Source of the DNA: Saccharomonospora azurea NA-128
GTDB lineage: Bacteria > Actinomycetota > Actinomycetes > Mycobacteriales > Pseudonocardiaceae
Assembly (NCBI RefSeq): GCF_000231055.2
Contig: NZ_CM001466.1
Location: 303,711-367,710, forward strand
Reading direction: 5' to 3'
DNA length: 64,000 bases
In this document: positions 50,936 through 58,691 of the stretch, one piece after another
How the letters are laid out: the number at the start of each line of letters is the position of its first letter
Position numbering within the stretch: the first letter of the stretch is position 1
Notes under the pieces: generated by a model
Told to the model about the DNA's origin: nothing
The model's database searches: none
The model's input: only the letters and a program-made list of their open reading frames with translations
Made by a program: the position numbers and the translations under genes

Positions 50936-53104
50936 GTGGAATGTGTGACGGGTAAGGGATTCTCCGTCGGCAATGACGACGACGGCGCCAGCGGCCGTGT
51001 TCTCGAGTATTCGTATACGCCGCGGGGGACGTTGGCGTCGCGCACGGCCGGTGGTGTGTCGACGTTGGTGGAGTTCAACGCGTTCGACGAGTTGGTCGCC
51101 GATGGTGGGACCGACTACCGCTATGACGCGTTGAATCGGTTGGTCAGTGCCGGTGGGATCGCTTTGTCCTATGTGGGGTCAGGGATCAAGGTCGCCTCGG
51201 ATGGTCAGGGTGAGTACACGTACACGCCGGGTGGGTTGCCGTTGGGGGTGGCCCAGGGTGGTGTGTCGGCGTTGGCGTGGACGGATGTGCACACCGATCT
51301 GGTGGGGTTGGTCGATCCGGGTACGGGTGTGTTGGCGGGTTCGCGGTCGTTCAGCCCGTTCGGGCAGCGGCAAGCTGAGGCGGGAACGCAGCCGGCGTTG
51401 GGTTTTCAGCATCAGTACACCGACCCCGACAGCGGGAACGTGAACATGGGTGCGCGGTGGTATCAGCCGGACACGGGCACGTTCGCCAGCCGCGACACCG
51501 CAGGCCTGGACCCACGGGACCTGAACAACAGCAACCGCTACGCCTACGCCAGCGCAGACCCGCTCGGGCGCATTGATCCGAATGGTTATTTCTCCTGGAG
51601 TGGGCTCTGGGAGGGCATCAAGGAGATCAGCGGTTACAACGATGCGGTCCGTTGTATTGGTGGTTCGTGGAGTGGTTGTGCCTGGGCTGCGGCGGGTCTG
51701 ATCCCGGTCAGCAAAATCGGTAAGGGATTCAAGGTCGTCACGGGTGGGAAAGCGGCCACCAAGGGGAAGAAGGCTGACTCACTTCCGAAGGCGGACCCGC
51801 CGAAACCGCTGACCAGTGCGCAACTGAAGGGAATCTTCGACAGCTGGACCAGCGGTTGGCGGAATCTGACCAAGACGTTGAAGGCTGCGGTGAAACGCGC
51901 GGTCTCGCTCTGCGGTGGACGCTGTGGTGTCGCGGTAGCACGTGCAGTCAATGGCGTGCTGGGCAAGGGTGCCGTGCGGGTTGGTTCACGGGCGGAGGCG
52001 CATGCTGCTGCGGCCGCGATGTCGGCCGCGAGGTCGTCGGACGCGGCTGCGGCTGCTGCGGCGCGCGCTGCGCGGGTGCGTCGCGATGTATTGGCTCCGC
52101 ACAAACGTCCGGAGCCGACTCGCACATTGTCGCCGGAGATTCGCAAACGTCTTGATGCCGTGCAGAACGAGAAGCCCATCGATCTGGGTGTGGTCGTTCC
52201 AAGATCGAGTGCGGATGATTTCGCCGATGCGATTACCACGCATGTTCCGATCAGCGCACCGAGGGGAGGCCCTTCCCCAGGGACGGGCAGGGGCGACTTC
52301 GAGTGGAGTGCGTCGTGTACGTCGAACAGTTTCGTGCCGGGCACGAAGGTGGTGATGGCGGACGGGTCGACCAAGCCGATCGAGGAGGTCGAGCTCGGTG
52401 ACTACGTGTTGGCTACCGATCCGGAGACCGGGGAGTCGGTGTCGCGGAAGGTGACGGCCACGATCACTGGTGAGGGCGAGAAGACGCTTATCGAGGTCAC
52501 CGTCGATATCGATGGTGAGGCTGGGGATGCGGTGGAGACCATCACCGCCACCGACGGTCATCCGTTCTGGGTTGCGGACCTGGAAGAGTGGGTTCCGGCC
52601 GGGGAGTTGCGGAGTGGTGACTGGCTACGCACCGGCTCCGGCAGTTGGGTCCAAGTCCAGAATATCGACACTCGGACCGCGCATCAGCGGGTCCACAACC
52701 TCACCGTCGACGACTTCCACACCTATCATGTGGTGGCGGGCGAGACACCGGTCCTCGTCCACAACTGCGGCGGTACTATTGAGCCAAGTTTGGTGAGGTT
52801 CTCCCAAGATTCTGTCAGCCCTCGATTCAGCTCTGGAGAGACCATTGAGCAGACAGCTGCCGCGTTGAGGTCTGGTTATCTCAAGGCAAATGATCTGCCA
52901 ACGGTGCGACTGACTGTCAAAGGAGGGCAGGTGTATGCGCTCGACAACAGAAGGCTCGTGGTCTTCCAGAAGGCTGGTACACCAATGCCATTTCGTATGG
53001 CGACGTCTGACGAGGTGGCTAATGAAGCGTGGAAGTTCACTACAAGGAATGAGGGACGGTCAATCATGATTAACTACTTCGATCCGCTGGAGTGGACGCC
53101 ATGA
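50936..53104 (+). CDS. Displaced RHS cassette with HINT domain and ParB-like toxin tip
   Basis: The 722-residue frame starts in the last YD repeats and RHS core (copy 3), without signal peptide. An Ala-rich helical stretch (~350-380) and the linker IDLGVVVPRSSADDFADAI follow. A complete HINT domain (SNSFVPGTKVVMADGSTKPI to HTYHVVAGETPVLVHNC, ~462-605) probably releases the tip by self-cleavage. The ~110-residue tip (VRFSQDSVSPRFSSG, VYALDNRRLVVFQKAG) resembles ParB-like/nuclease domains with the LDNRRL motif. The downstream immunity gene overlaps its stop. Confidence 0.88.
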   Translation: MECVTGKGFSVGNDDDGASGRVLEYSYTPRGTLASRTAGGVSTLVEFNAFDELVADGGTDYRYDALNRLVSAGGIALSYVGSGIKVASDGQGEYTYTPGGLPLGVAQGGVSALAWTDVHTDLVGLVDPGTGVLAGSRSFSPFGQRQAEAGTQPALGFQHQYTDPDSGNVNMGARWYQPDTGTFASRDTAGLDPRDLNNSNRYAYASADPLGRIDPNGYFSWSGLWEGIKEISGYNDAVRCIGGSWSGCAWAAAGLIPVSKIGKGFKVVTGGKAATKGKKADSLPKADPPKPLTSAQLKGIFDSWTSGWRNLTKTLKAAVKRAVSLCGGRCGVAVARAVNGVLGKGAVRVGSRAEAHAAAAAMSAARSSDAAAAAAARAARVRRDVLAPHKRPEPTRTLSPEIRKRLDAVQNEKPIDLGVVVPRSSADDFADAITTHVPISAPRGGPSPGTGRGDFEWSASCTSNSFVPGTKVVMADGSTKPIEEVELGDYVLATDPETGESVSRKVTATITGEGEKTLIEVTVDIDGEAGDAVETITATDGHPFWVADLEEWVPAGELRSGDWLRTGSGSWVQVQNIDTRTAHQRVHNLTVDDFHTYHVVAGETPVLVHNCGGTIEPSLVRFSQDSVSPRFSSGETIEQTAAALRSGYLKANDLPTVRLTVKGGQVYALDNRRLVVFQKAGTPMPFRMATSDEVANEAWKFTTRNEGRSIMINYFDPLEWTP
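51003..51570 (+). repeat. RHS core repeat, copy 3 (HINT cassette)
   Basis: Near-identical DNA to 45972-46557 of the full-length gene, running from EYSYTPRGTLAS to YASADPL. It is the longest copy and extends about 370 bases further upstream than copy 2. Confidence 0.85.
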
Positions 53105-53361
53105 TATGGCATGATGACGCCTTGAACCAGGTGCAAAATCGCGAAGACCTAGCTCGGTTCCTGATTGATCTGGCAGAACAGATTCGAGACGGTAGACTCG
53201 CGATTGAGAACGCTGCAACCGTTGACTTTGTCGACTCGGCTGGGCGGTGGGCGCGTTCGATGGACGGGTTCTTCAGCAACGTGATAGGAGAGTCAGTTCC
53301 CGAGACTCCGGACTGGGCGATGGTTGCCGCGATGTTTCGGGCTGCGCTCGTGTACGAATAG
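53101..53361 (+). CDS. Probable immunity protein, DUF7660-like
   Basis: The 86-residue protein starts with ATG overlapping the toxin stop (ATGA). It has the pattern REDLARFLIDLAEQI, then a central WARSMDGFFSN and a closing DWAMVAAMFRAALVYE, which recalls the DUF7660 family often found as immunity proteins (recalled from memory). It should protect against the ParB-like tip just upstream. Confidence 0.75.
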   Translation: MIWHDDALNQVQNREDLARFLIDLAEQIRDGRLAIENAATVDFVDSAGRWARSMDGFFSNVIGESVPETPDWAMVAAMFRAALVYE

Positions 53362-53380
53362 TTCTTCGGTCCATTTCGCG

Positions 53381-53599
53381 ATGAGAGATTCCATTGCATG
53401 TCCTCGTTGTGATCAGGGTTCGGTTGATCAATGCAGGGTTTTGTCAACGCAGAGCGTAATTTGGGTATGTGATGAATGTGAGGCGCTATGGTGGTCTAGG
53501 GAAGATGTGGGGGTTTCGTCTTTTGCTGACCTTTCCGTGGTGCTTGAAAGTATGGGCGTTAGGGTTTCTTGGGATCAGCTAAAACCCTTACTGAATTAA
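53381..53599 (+). CDS. Small zinc-ribbon-like protein, possible immunity gene
   Basis: The 72-residue protein has two CXXC pairs (CPRCDQ near residue 7 and CDEC near residue 30), as in a zinc ribbon, and an acidic helical tail. It follows the preceding immunity gene by 19 bases. Similar small Cys-pair proteins accompany RHS tips in actinobacteria. Its TAA stop is exactly the base triplet at which the next IS relic begins. Confidence 0.6.
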   Translation: MRDSIACPRCDQGSVDQCRVLSTQSVIWVCDECEALWWSREDVGVSSFADLSVVLESMGVRVSWDQLKPLLN

Positions 53600-53885
53600 G
53601 AGTCCCTAACACATTCGGTTTAGGAGTCTGCGCCAGCAGATGATGCTGGTGGCGAGGGCGAGGAGGCCGTGGTGGATGTCGGTGCGGCGTTCCCGGCGGG
53701 TGTCCAGGCGGCGGAACTGACGCAGCAGCGCGAGGGTTTGCTCGACAACCCAGCGCACGGCCTAGTTGTGTCACAGGTGCCGCGTCGACTGGTCAACGGG
53801 CGGATACCGCGCTGACGTAGCAACTGGCGGTGTTTTCGTGGTCGTAGCCGTGGTCGGAAAGACCACGGCGGGCTTGCGGCGTGGC
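53600..53885 (-). mobile_element. IS5-family relic (3' half of transposase)
   Basis: Starts with a decayed version of the 50055 inverted repeat (GAGTCCCTAACACATTC). It continues with about 280 bases similar to the 3' half of that transposase, including RGIRPLTSRRGT, but with stops and frameshifts. The other end is missing. It abuts the stop codon TAA of the zinc-ribbon gene, consistent with the same TAA target preference. Confidence 0.75.
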
Positions 53886-53890
53886 TCAAA

Positions 53891-54253
53891 ATGCGAACTA
53901 CTCCCCAGGTGATCGAGGGGGTAGCAGTGCCGATCCAGCGGTATATTGGTATAGGGGCAAGGTGGAGTACGCGGCAATTTAGTTACAGTCCGAACTTGAA
54001 TTACTCGAAAGTTGATGGCCGCGCCGAATTCGAAAGGCAAGCTTGGCTAGAGGCGCGCCGCCAGCGGATTATTGACGATGTCAACACGCCTCACGCTAAA
54101 CCCCCTAAGACGAAAAGCATTGTTGACAGTATTCAGAGGGCTATCGAGCTCGCTAAAAGTACCATAATCGACCTCGGTGTTATTAACCCATATTCGAACG
54201 ATGATTGTAGCTCCATCCCCTTGGGTGTTACAATTTCTGCGCATGGAATGTGA
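53891..54253 (+). pseudogene. RHS cassette remnant: pretoxin linker without tip
   Basis: Residues from about 54030 (LEARRQRIIDDVNTPHAKPP, then STIIDLGVINP) are a diverged copy of the pretoxin linker. The frame ends without a toxin domain. The 5' part joins directly to the IS relic, so this is a truncated cassette, and the SUKH gene that follows is probably its surviving immunity gene. Confidence 0.6.
54031..54190 (+). repeat. Pretoxin linker repeat, copy 3 (diverged)
   Basis: Aligns in protein to 48693-48850 (RRQRIIDDVNTPHAKPPKTK to IIDLGVINP) but with clearly lower DNA identity and higher A+T than copies 1 and 2. It belongs to an older cassette. Confidence 0.65.
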
Positions 54254-54300
54254 AATTTGCTCTAGATGTCACAATGGTCAATAGGAAAAGGTGAGCTGAG

Positions 54301-54828
54301 GTGTCTGTGGCGGAGTTGGCGCGATGGGCAAATGTCTCGTATCCGCAGGCGCCGGGTGAGGTTGACTGGAATAATGTCTCTGAAGAGCTTCGCGCTCTGA
54401 TGCCAAGTGATTATCGAGAAATGATCGACACGTTCGGGGGTGGGAGTTTCGACCGGCATATTTGGATTCACTCACCTCGAGGGCGAGGGGAGCCTTATGA
54501 TCTTGTGTCCGGGGCGATCGAGCGGGAAATGGCGCTGGAACTCCTCTGGGAAGCTGGGGAGGAGGTTCCTGCTGCGATCGACCGGGAAAACGACAGGCTG
54601 ATCGCCTGGGCAAGCACTGGTGACGGTGAGTACCTCTACTGGCTAGTGCCCGAGAAGAATGACTCTCAGGTCCGTCGGCGGATTGCGGTTCAGGATTATG
54701 ACGGAGACTGGGAGTTCTTCGATTTTTCGTGCACCGAGTTCTTGCTCCGATGGATCAATGGGCAACTCGATACGAATTTGATATCCAGTGCATTCGCGGA
54801 GTTTGAGCACTCGTTTATTCGTTATTGA
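54301..54828 (+). CDS. SUKH (SMI1/KNR4) family immunity protein
   Basis: The 175-residue protein has the SUKH core LRALMPSDYREMIDTFGGGS followed by FDRHIWIHSP, an aromatic-rich middle (DGEYLYWLVPE) and WEFFDFSCTEFLLRWING near the end. SUKH proteins neutralise many unrelated toxin tips. The cognate toxin is missing here, since only a linker remnant precedes it. The start is GTG at 54301 with AGGTGAG upstream. Confidence 0.82.
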   Translation: MSVAELARWANVSYPQAPGEVDWNNVSEELRALMPSDYREMIDTFGGGSFDRHIWIHSPRGRGEPYDLVSGAIEREMALELLWEAGEEVPAAIDRENDRLIAWASTGDGEYLYWLVPEKNDSQVRRRIAVQDYDGDWEFFDFSCTEFLLRWINGQLDTNLISSAFAEFEHSFIRY

Positions 54829-54838
54829 GTCTTGGTTC

Positions 54839-55051
54839 ATGGCGGAGGGTTGCTGTGGGGAGATGTGTGCCCGTCAGCCCAAGGCAGATATCCCCGCGTG
54901 TTTGAACTCATGGGCCGATTTTGACCGGGTTCTCGCGCTAACCTTGATGAGGCGTGGTGGAAACTGCATAGTATGCCGCCAAATTGAAGAATTGCTAGAG
55001 GGTCTGCCGTCACTTCCCGTTGGTCGTAGTCGATGTGACTTTGGTAGCTAG
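54839..55051 (+). CDS. Small cysteine-rich hypothetical protein
   Basis: The 70-residue frame has Cys pairs (EGCCGEMCARQ near the start and NCIVCRQIEELLEGL later) and a plausible acidic helix. It follows the SUKH gene by 10 bases. No family is recognised. It could be another orphan immunity gene or a chance frame. Confidence 0.35.
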   Translation: MAEGCCGEMCARQPKADIPACLNSWADFDRVLALTLMRRGGNCIVCRQIEELLEGLPSLPVGRSRCDFGS

Positions 55052-55134
55052 GAGCTCGCCTTTGCGGAGGCAATTTCGCGTGGCGCGTGCAGCCGGTCGG
55101 TTCGGGTGGTGCCGAGGGCTGATGGGCGTCTGCC

Positions 55135-55332
55135 TCAGTAAACGGGCGGAGCATTTGGGCGTGGTGTAGTGCTCTTGATGTTCTGGGCGATGTTGCGGGG
55201 CAGTTCGTCTTCGCGGACAGTCTGCGCGAGGGCAAACTTGGGACCCGAGTACACGTAGGTCACGGTCGAGGGGACACCTGTTCTGACGGTACGGGTGGTG
55301 TTGGTCGTGAACCCATCTAGCAAGGGGTCCAT
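55135..55332 (-). CDS. Hypothetical short protein on the minus strand
   Basis: A 65-codon frame reads like a natural protein (TVRTGVPSTVTYVYSGPKFA, then QTVREDELPRNIAQNIK) with balanced composition. It has no visible ribosome-binding site and sits inside the cassette array in the opposite direction. Function is unknown. The rest of 55052-55385 shows nothing recognisable. Confidence 0.3.
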   Translation of the reverse strand: MDPLLDGFTTNTTRTVRTGVPSTVTYVYSGPKFALAQTVREDELPRNIAQNIKSTTPRPNAPPVY

Positions 55333-55385
55333 TCATCTGTCATGTCGGCTGTCGAACTGGTGCAGCAAGTTGGAAGAGGTTCAGT

Positions 55386-56014
55386 GCGCCGATTGATTTG
55401 GGTGTGGTGTCGCCCGAGTCGAGTGCGGACGATTTCGCCGATGCGATCCGGCCGGGGAGTTGCAGCGTGGTAACTGGTTGCGCACCGGCTCCGGCAGCTG
55501 GGTCCAAGTCCAGAGCATCGACACCCGCACCGAAGCGCAGCGGGTCCACAACCTCACCGTCGACGAACTCCACACCTACCATGTGCTCGCGGGGGCCACA
55601 CCGGTCCTCGTCCACAACTGCAACGCGAATGGTGAAGCTGAAGTCAGAATCCCTGCATGGGCTACAGGTGCAGAGGTACAGCAATTCGCAGACTACGTAG
55701 ACGCAGCCAATGACGCTATTGCGCGGGGTCTGATATCGCCCACGGGCCGGGTTTCTACCGCGGGTTCCATCAGAAGGGAGGCAGCCCGTGCGGCAGCGAA
55801 CGAGCGGCGCCGAGCTGCGGCGGCGGGAACTCCCTACTTTGGTGTCGCCGGGCATGCTCCGGATGCGATGTGGTTGGGCCATGGGATGCCTCCAACCTGG
55901 ATCGATATGACGAAGCGGGTGAATAGTAGTCTTTCTGCCCAGGGGCAACGCTGCCCCGTGGGGTGCAGTCCTAAGAGGTTCGTGCTGGTGGATAACAGGG
56001 GTGGCGGTGTCTGA
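55386..56014 (+). pseudogene. HINT-toxin cassette with most of the HINT domain deleted
   Basis: It begins with the linker (IDLGVVSPESSADDFADAI) and jumps at about 55446 into the middle of a HINT domain (CCGGCCGGGGAGTTGCAG onward), losing about 330 bases and the frame. From 55460 an open frame gives the HINT end (WLRTGSGSWVQVQSIDTRTE to HTYHVLAGATPVLVHNC). A 130-residue tip follows (EVQQFADYVDAANDAIARG, TPYFGVAGHAPDAMWLGHG), of a recurrent but unnamed RHS tip type. The immunity gene overlaps its end. Confidence 0.75.
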
Positions 56015-56522
56015 TTGGTCGGCGCTTCTTGCGGAAATGGAAACGGCTAAGCGTAGGCTGGCGGCTCATGACCGAGACGGACTCTGGCGTCATGAGTCGC
56101 GTCGGCCTCCAGCAGCGCCGGAGCGGATCGCGGAGATCGCTACAGTGACGCACTGTCCTGTGGACCCTGAGTATGCCGATTTCCTGCGACATGCGGATGG
56201 TTGGCCCGCTGTCCTGCAGGACATCGACCTGTTTGGGACGGGAGACTACGGCAGCGACGCTTACATGGAGGCCGAGGAACTTGTGCGTGTGATCGAGGAT
56301 GAGGCAGAGATCAAGCGAGGGGAAGGTTTCTCCCGCTTGATTCCCATCGGCGCGTCGCGAACAGACATCGACATCCTTGTCATGCCGTGTATGGCAGAGT
56401 CAAAACGGCCAGCAGAGATTATATGGCTTGCAGGTGGGGAAGTCGAGAGATATCGAACCTTCTCGGAGTTCTTCCGGGGGATGATTGCCGAGAACCATGC
56501 GGAGGCAGATGCTCTAGCGTGA
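56001..56522 (+). CDS. SUKH (SMI1/KNR4) family immunity protein
   Basis: The 173-residue protein has the SMI1/KNR4 pattern CPVDPEYADFLRHADGWPAV, then DIDLFGTGDYG, a middle IPIGASRTDIDILVM and WLAGGEVERYRTFSEFFRGM. The GTG at 56001 overlaps the toxin stop by 14 bases, the coupling expected for its immunity gene. Confidence 0.82.
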   Translation: MAVSDWSALLAEMETAKRRLAAHDRDGLWRHESRRPPAAPERIAEIATVTHCPVDPEYADFLRHADGWPAVLQDIDLFGTGDYGSDAYMEAEELVRVIEDEAEIKRGEGFSRLIPIGASRTDIDILVMPCMAESKRPAEIIWLAGGEVERYRTFSEFFRGMIAENHAEADALA

Positions 56523-56983
56523 ACACGCCAAAGTTCACCCACCGAATTATAATCAGCGGTAATTTGAATTCCCGCCAGTTTCCCTGGACTGGAATTCTAT
56601 CTAGGGTGGCGGGAATATTTTTCCACGGTCACGACGGCTGGGAGTTGAGGGTGGAATAGTGATTTTCCGAAACTTTCTGCAGTGAAGAAAAATTCACAAT
56701 TTCCGGGAAGTAGGTGCGAGCAGCAGGTCTGGGCCGTCGGAGACGTGGCGTGCTGGGTTGAGTGGAGTGCGTCGTGTCCGACGTCGAGCAGTTTCGTGCC
56801 GGGCACAGAGGTGGTTGATGGCGGGTGAGACGAGTGTTTGATGTATGGATAGATAGGTGGTGACTGTGGGGCCGACCCTGTTGTTCAGGTCGGCCCCACA
56901 GCCGTTCCATCTACCGTTGGGGTATGGTCCTCGCAGGCTAAAGTGCCTGCCGAGCCGGGCTGTCAGTTTTGCGAAGGAGCGCA
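56523..56983. other. Intercassette region with a short HINT scrap
   Basis: The region is AT-rich and gene-free up to about 56757. At 56758-56826 a short HINT N-terminal scrap survives (GAGTGGAGTGCGTCGTG onward, reading SSSFVPGT before breaking). A perfect hairpin follows at 56865-56900. Confidence 0.6.
56865..56900 (+). terminator. Perfect 13-base inverted repeat, terminator-like
   Basis: TGTGGGGCCGACC and GGTCGGCCCCACA around a 10-base loop. It stands between the SUKH unit and the next cassette and could stop transcription from both sides. No U-run follows. Confidence 0.6.
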
Positions 56984-57291
56984 GGTGAGTTTTGGCCTGG
57001 TGTTCTGGTATCAGGAATCGATCCCAACCTCCAACCTCAGAGGAGGCCTCCCATGTTTACGATCAGCTGGCAGATGGCCTTACGGGTATCGTTGAAGAAA
57101 GTCCTGTTATCGGGGATTTCCATAGATCTGTGATCTCTGTGTTTCCAGATCTCACGGAGCAGAACATGAACGAGTCGCCATGGGCTTCTCCGATTTACGT
57201 CACCAGTGAGTGCGTAATCGTTGCTATCTCCGGTTCGCGTTCGAGTGAAGTCTCCTCACTCTTGCTTGATCTGCATCGAACCATGGGTTAA
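56984..57291 (+). pseudogene. Frameshifted small orphan gene
   Basis: From GTG 56984 one frame gives VSFGLVFWYQESIPTS. The sequence then continues sensibly only in another frame: SEEASHVYDQLADGLTGIVE, FPDLTEQNMNESPWASPIYV, VIVAISGSRSSEVSSLL. Together they match a common actinobacterial small-protein pattern (SYDLAFW...DDSPWA...VIVAMSWSRAEE) seen near RHS loci. The shift is near 57030-57040. Confidence 0.6.
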
Positions 57292-57407
57292 TTGCGCATG
57301 ATCCGCAGAATCAAATAGTTTATGGAATTAGCGGAAGGGAGTAGGTCGCCGAAAATCCAGGGGGAGGCGCGCCGCCGAAAGCGTCCCCAGGGTCGCTGCG
57401 GGAGCGC

Positions 57408-57530
57408 TTGGCGGCAGAAGCTGAGGGCAACGTCAGCGTATGAGGATTCTGCGGTGTGACGCTCCGTTGCTGTCGCCTTTGGTCGTCTCTGTGAACTCCA
57501 AGCTGTCGAGTATTGAGGGGGTCGATTGTT
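57408..57530 (+). repeat. Cassette leader repeat, copy 1
   Basis: About 115 bases (GGCGGCAGAAGCTGAGGGCA to the CTGTCGAGTATTGAG end) that recur with substitutions at 58560-58672, each time directly before a HINT domain. It encodes MRILRCDAPLLSPLVVSVNS here. Confidence 0.7.
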
Positions 57531-57778
57531 CGGCGTCGAATAGTTTCGTGCCGGGCACGAAGGTGGTGATGGCGGACGGGTCGAGTAAGCCGATCGAGGA
57601 GGTCGAGCTCGGTGACTACGTGTTGGCTACCGATCCGGAGACCGGGCAGACGGTGTCGCGGAAGGTGGTGGCCACGGTCACCGGTGAGGGGAAGAGGGGC
57701 TGGTCGAGGTCACCGTCGACGTCGATGGTGCGGCTGGTGAGGCGACAGAGATGATCACTGCCACCGATGGGCATTCGT
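57440..57778 (+). pseudogene. HINT domain N-terminal fragment, frameshifted
   Basis: The leader peptide runs in frame into SNSFVPGTKVVMADGSSKPI and VLATDPETGQTVSRKVVATV. One or two bases are then lost at about 57690; the expected LVEVTVDVDG and ITATDGH appear in another frame before the copy stops at GHS. The second half of HINT is missing and unrelated sequence follows. Confidence 0.75.
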
Positions 57779-57988
57779 AATCTAGTGACCCAGGGGAAGA
57801 GGGCGAACAACGGGCCCATTTCTGACCTTGAAGATGCGATCGCGGCTCACGTCCGAAACAGTGGGAACAGTATTCTGATGAGCGTAACTCCTGAGTATGC
57901 AAACGGTGGGGTTGTTCCGAGTCATATCTTGATCGAGGCTGTGGATGGCTACGGATGGTCTGTTCGTGAAAGAATTCCAAACTTGTAG
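57767..57988 (+). CDS. Toxin-tip fragment joined to the broken HINT domain
   Basis: The 73-codon frame (ISDLEDAIAAHVRNSGNSI, VTPEYANGGVVPSHILIEAV, WSVRERIPNL) looks like the C-terminal end of a toxin tip of the DNA/RNA non-specific endonuclease-like kind, judged only by its ending. It has lost its own N-terminal part. A SUKH gene starts seven bases after its stop. Confidence 0.45.
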   Translation: MGIRNLVTQGKRANNGPISDLEDAIAAHVRNSGNSILMSVTPEYANGGVVPSHILIEAVDGYGWSVRERIPNL

Positions 57989-57994
57989 GGAGAA

Positions 57995-58519
57995 ATGGAA
58001 GATCTGGAACTTCTGATGGCCGCTTGCCCTCCGCCTGATAGGGTGAGGTCGAGTAGTCCCGGAGAAAAGCTTGTGGGTACTGATAGGATCCCCTTGGATC
58101 ATCGGAGGTTGATTGGCGCGTACGGTGTCGGCTGCTTCGATGATTTCCTGTGGATTTACGAAGAAGGGGCTGTCAACCCGTTCCTTGATATTAATCTCAG
58201 GACTGAATCTGCGAGAAGTGGTCTTAGTGCGCCCGCCAGGGGGGATTTTGGCGACTTCCTCTCGTCATTAAGTGTTACGGTGGATGATTTAATCCAGTGG
58301 GGTGGAACGGATAATGGCGACATGCTTCTTTGGGTCCCTGTCGGTGGGACTTGGCCAGTGCTTGCAGTTGGGCATCGTCCGCTCCAGTACTTGATGTTGC
58401 CTATATCCTCCACGCGGTTCATTCACGACTTATTGACGCGAAAACTAGTCACATCCATTTTCCCTCCGGACTTCCCGAGTGGCGAAGTTTCCTTCATAGT
58501 TGAGAATCGAGAAAATTGA
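57995..58519 (+). CDS. SUKH (SMI1/KNR4) family immunity protein
   Basis: The 174-residue protein has a very clear SUKH motif (DHRRLIGAYGVGCFDDFLWI, then YEEGAVNPFLDINLRTES) and a DNGDMLLWVPVGGTWPV strand. It follows the toxin-tip fragment by seven bases and ends before a hairpin terminator. It differs strongly from the other two SUKH proteins in this locus. Confidence 0.85.
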   Translation: MEDLELLMAACPPPDRVRSSSPGEKLVGTDRIPLDHRRLIGAYGVGCFDDFLWIYEEGAVNPFLDINLRTESARSGLSAPARGDFGDFLSSLSVTVDDLIQWGGTDNGDMLLWVPVGGTWPVLAVGHRPLQYLMLPISSTRFIHDLLTRKLVTSIFPPDFPSGEVSFIVENREN

Positions 58520-58521
58520 AT

Positions 58522-58546
58522 CCCTGTCAAGTGTGATCTGACAGGG
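58522..58546 (+). terminator. Terminator hairpin after the SUKH gene
   Basis: Perfect 8-base stem CCCTGTCA / TGACAGGG with a 9-base loop, three bases after the stop codon. Confidence 0.6.
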
Positions 58547-58559
58547 CCTTGGTGCTGTG

Positions 58560-58672
58560 GCGGCAGTAGCTGACGGCAACGTCAATGTATGAGGGTTTTG
58601 AAGTGTGGCGCTCTATTGCTGTCGCCATTGGTTATTTCTGTGAACTCCAGGCTGTCGAGTACTGAGTGCGTC
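58560..58672 (+). repeat. Cassette leader repeat, copy 2
   Basis: Diverged copy of 57408-57530. Here the short leader frame (MRVLKCGALLLSPLVISVNS) is no longer in phase with the HINT domain that follows. Confidence 0.7.
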
Positions 58673-58691
58673 GTGTACGTCGAACAGTTTC

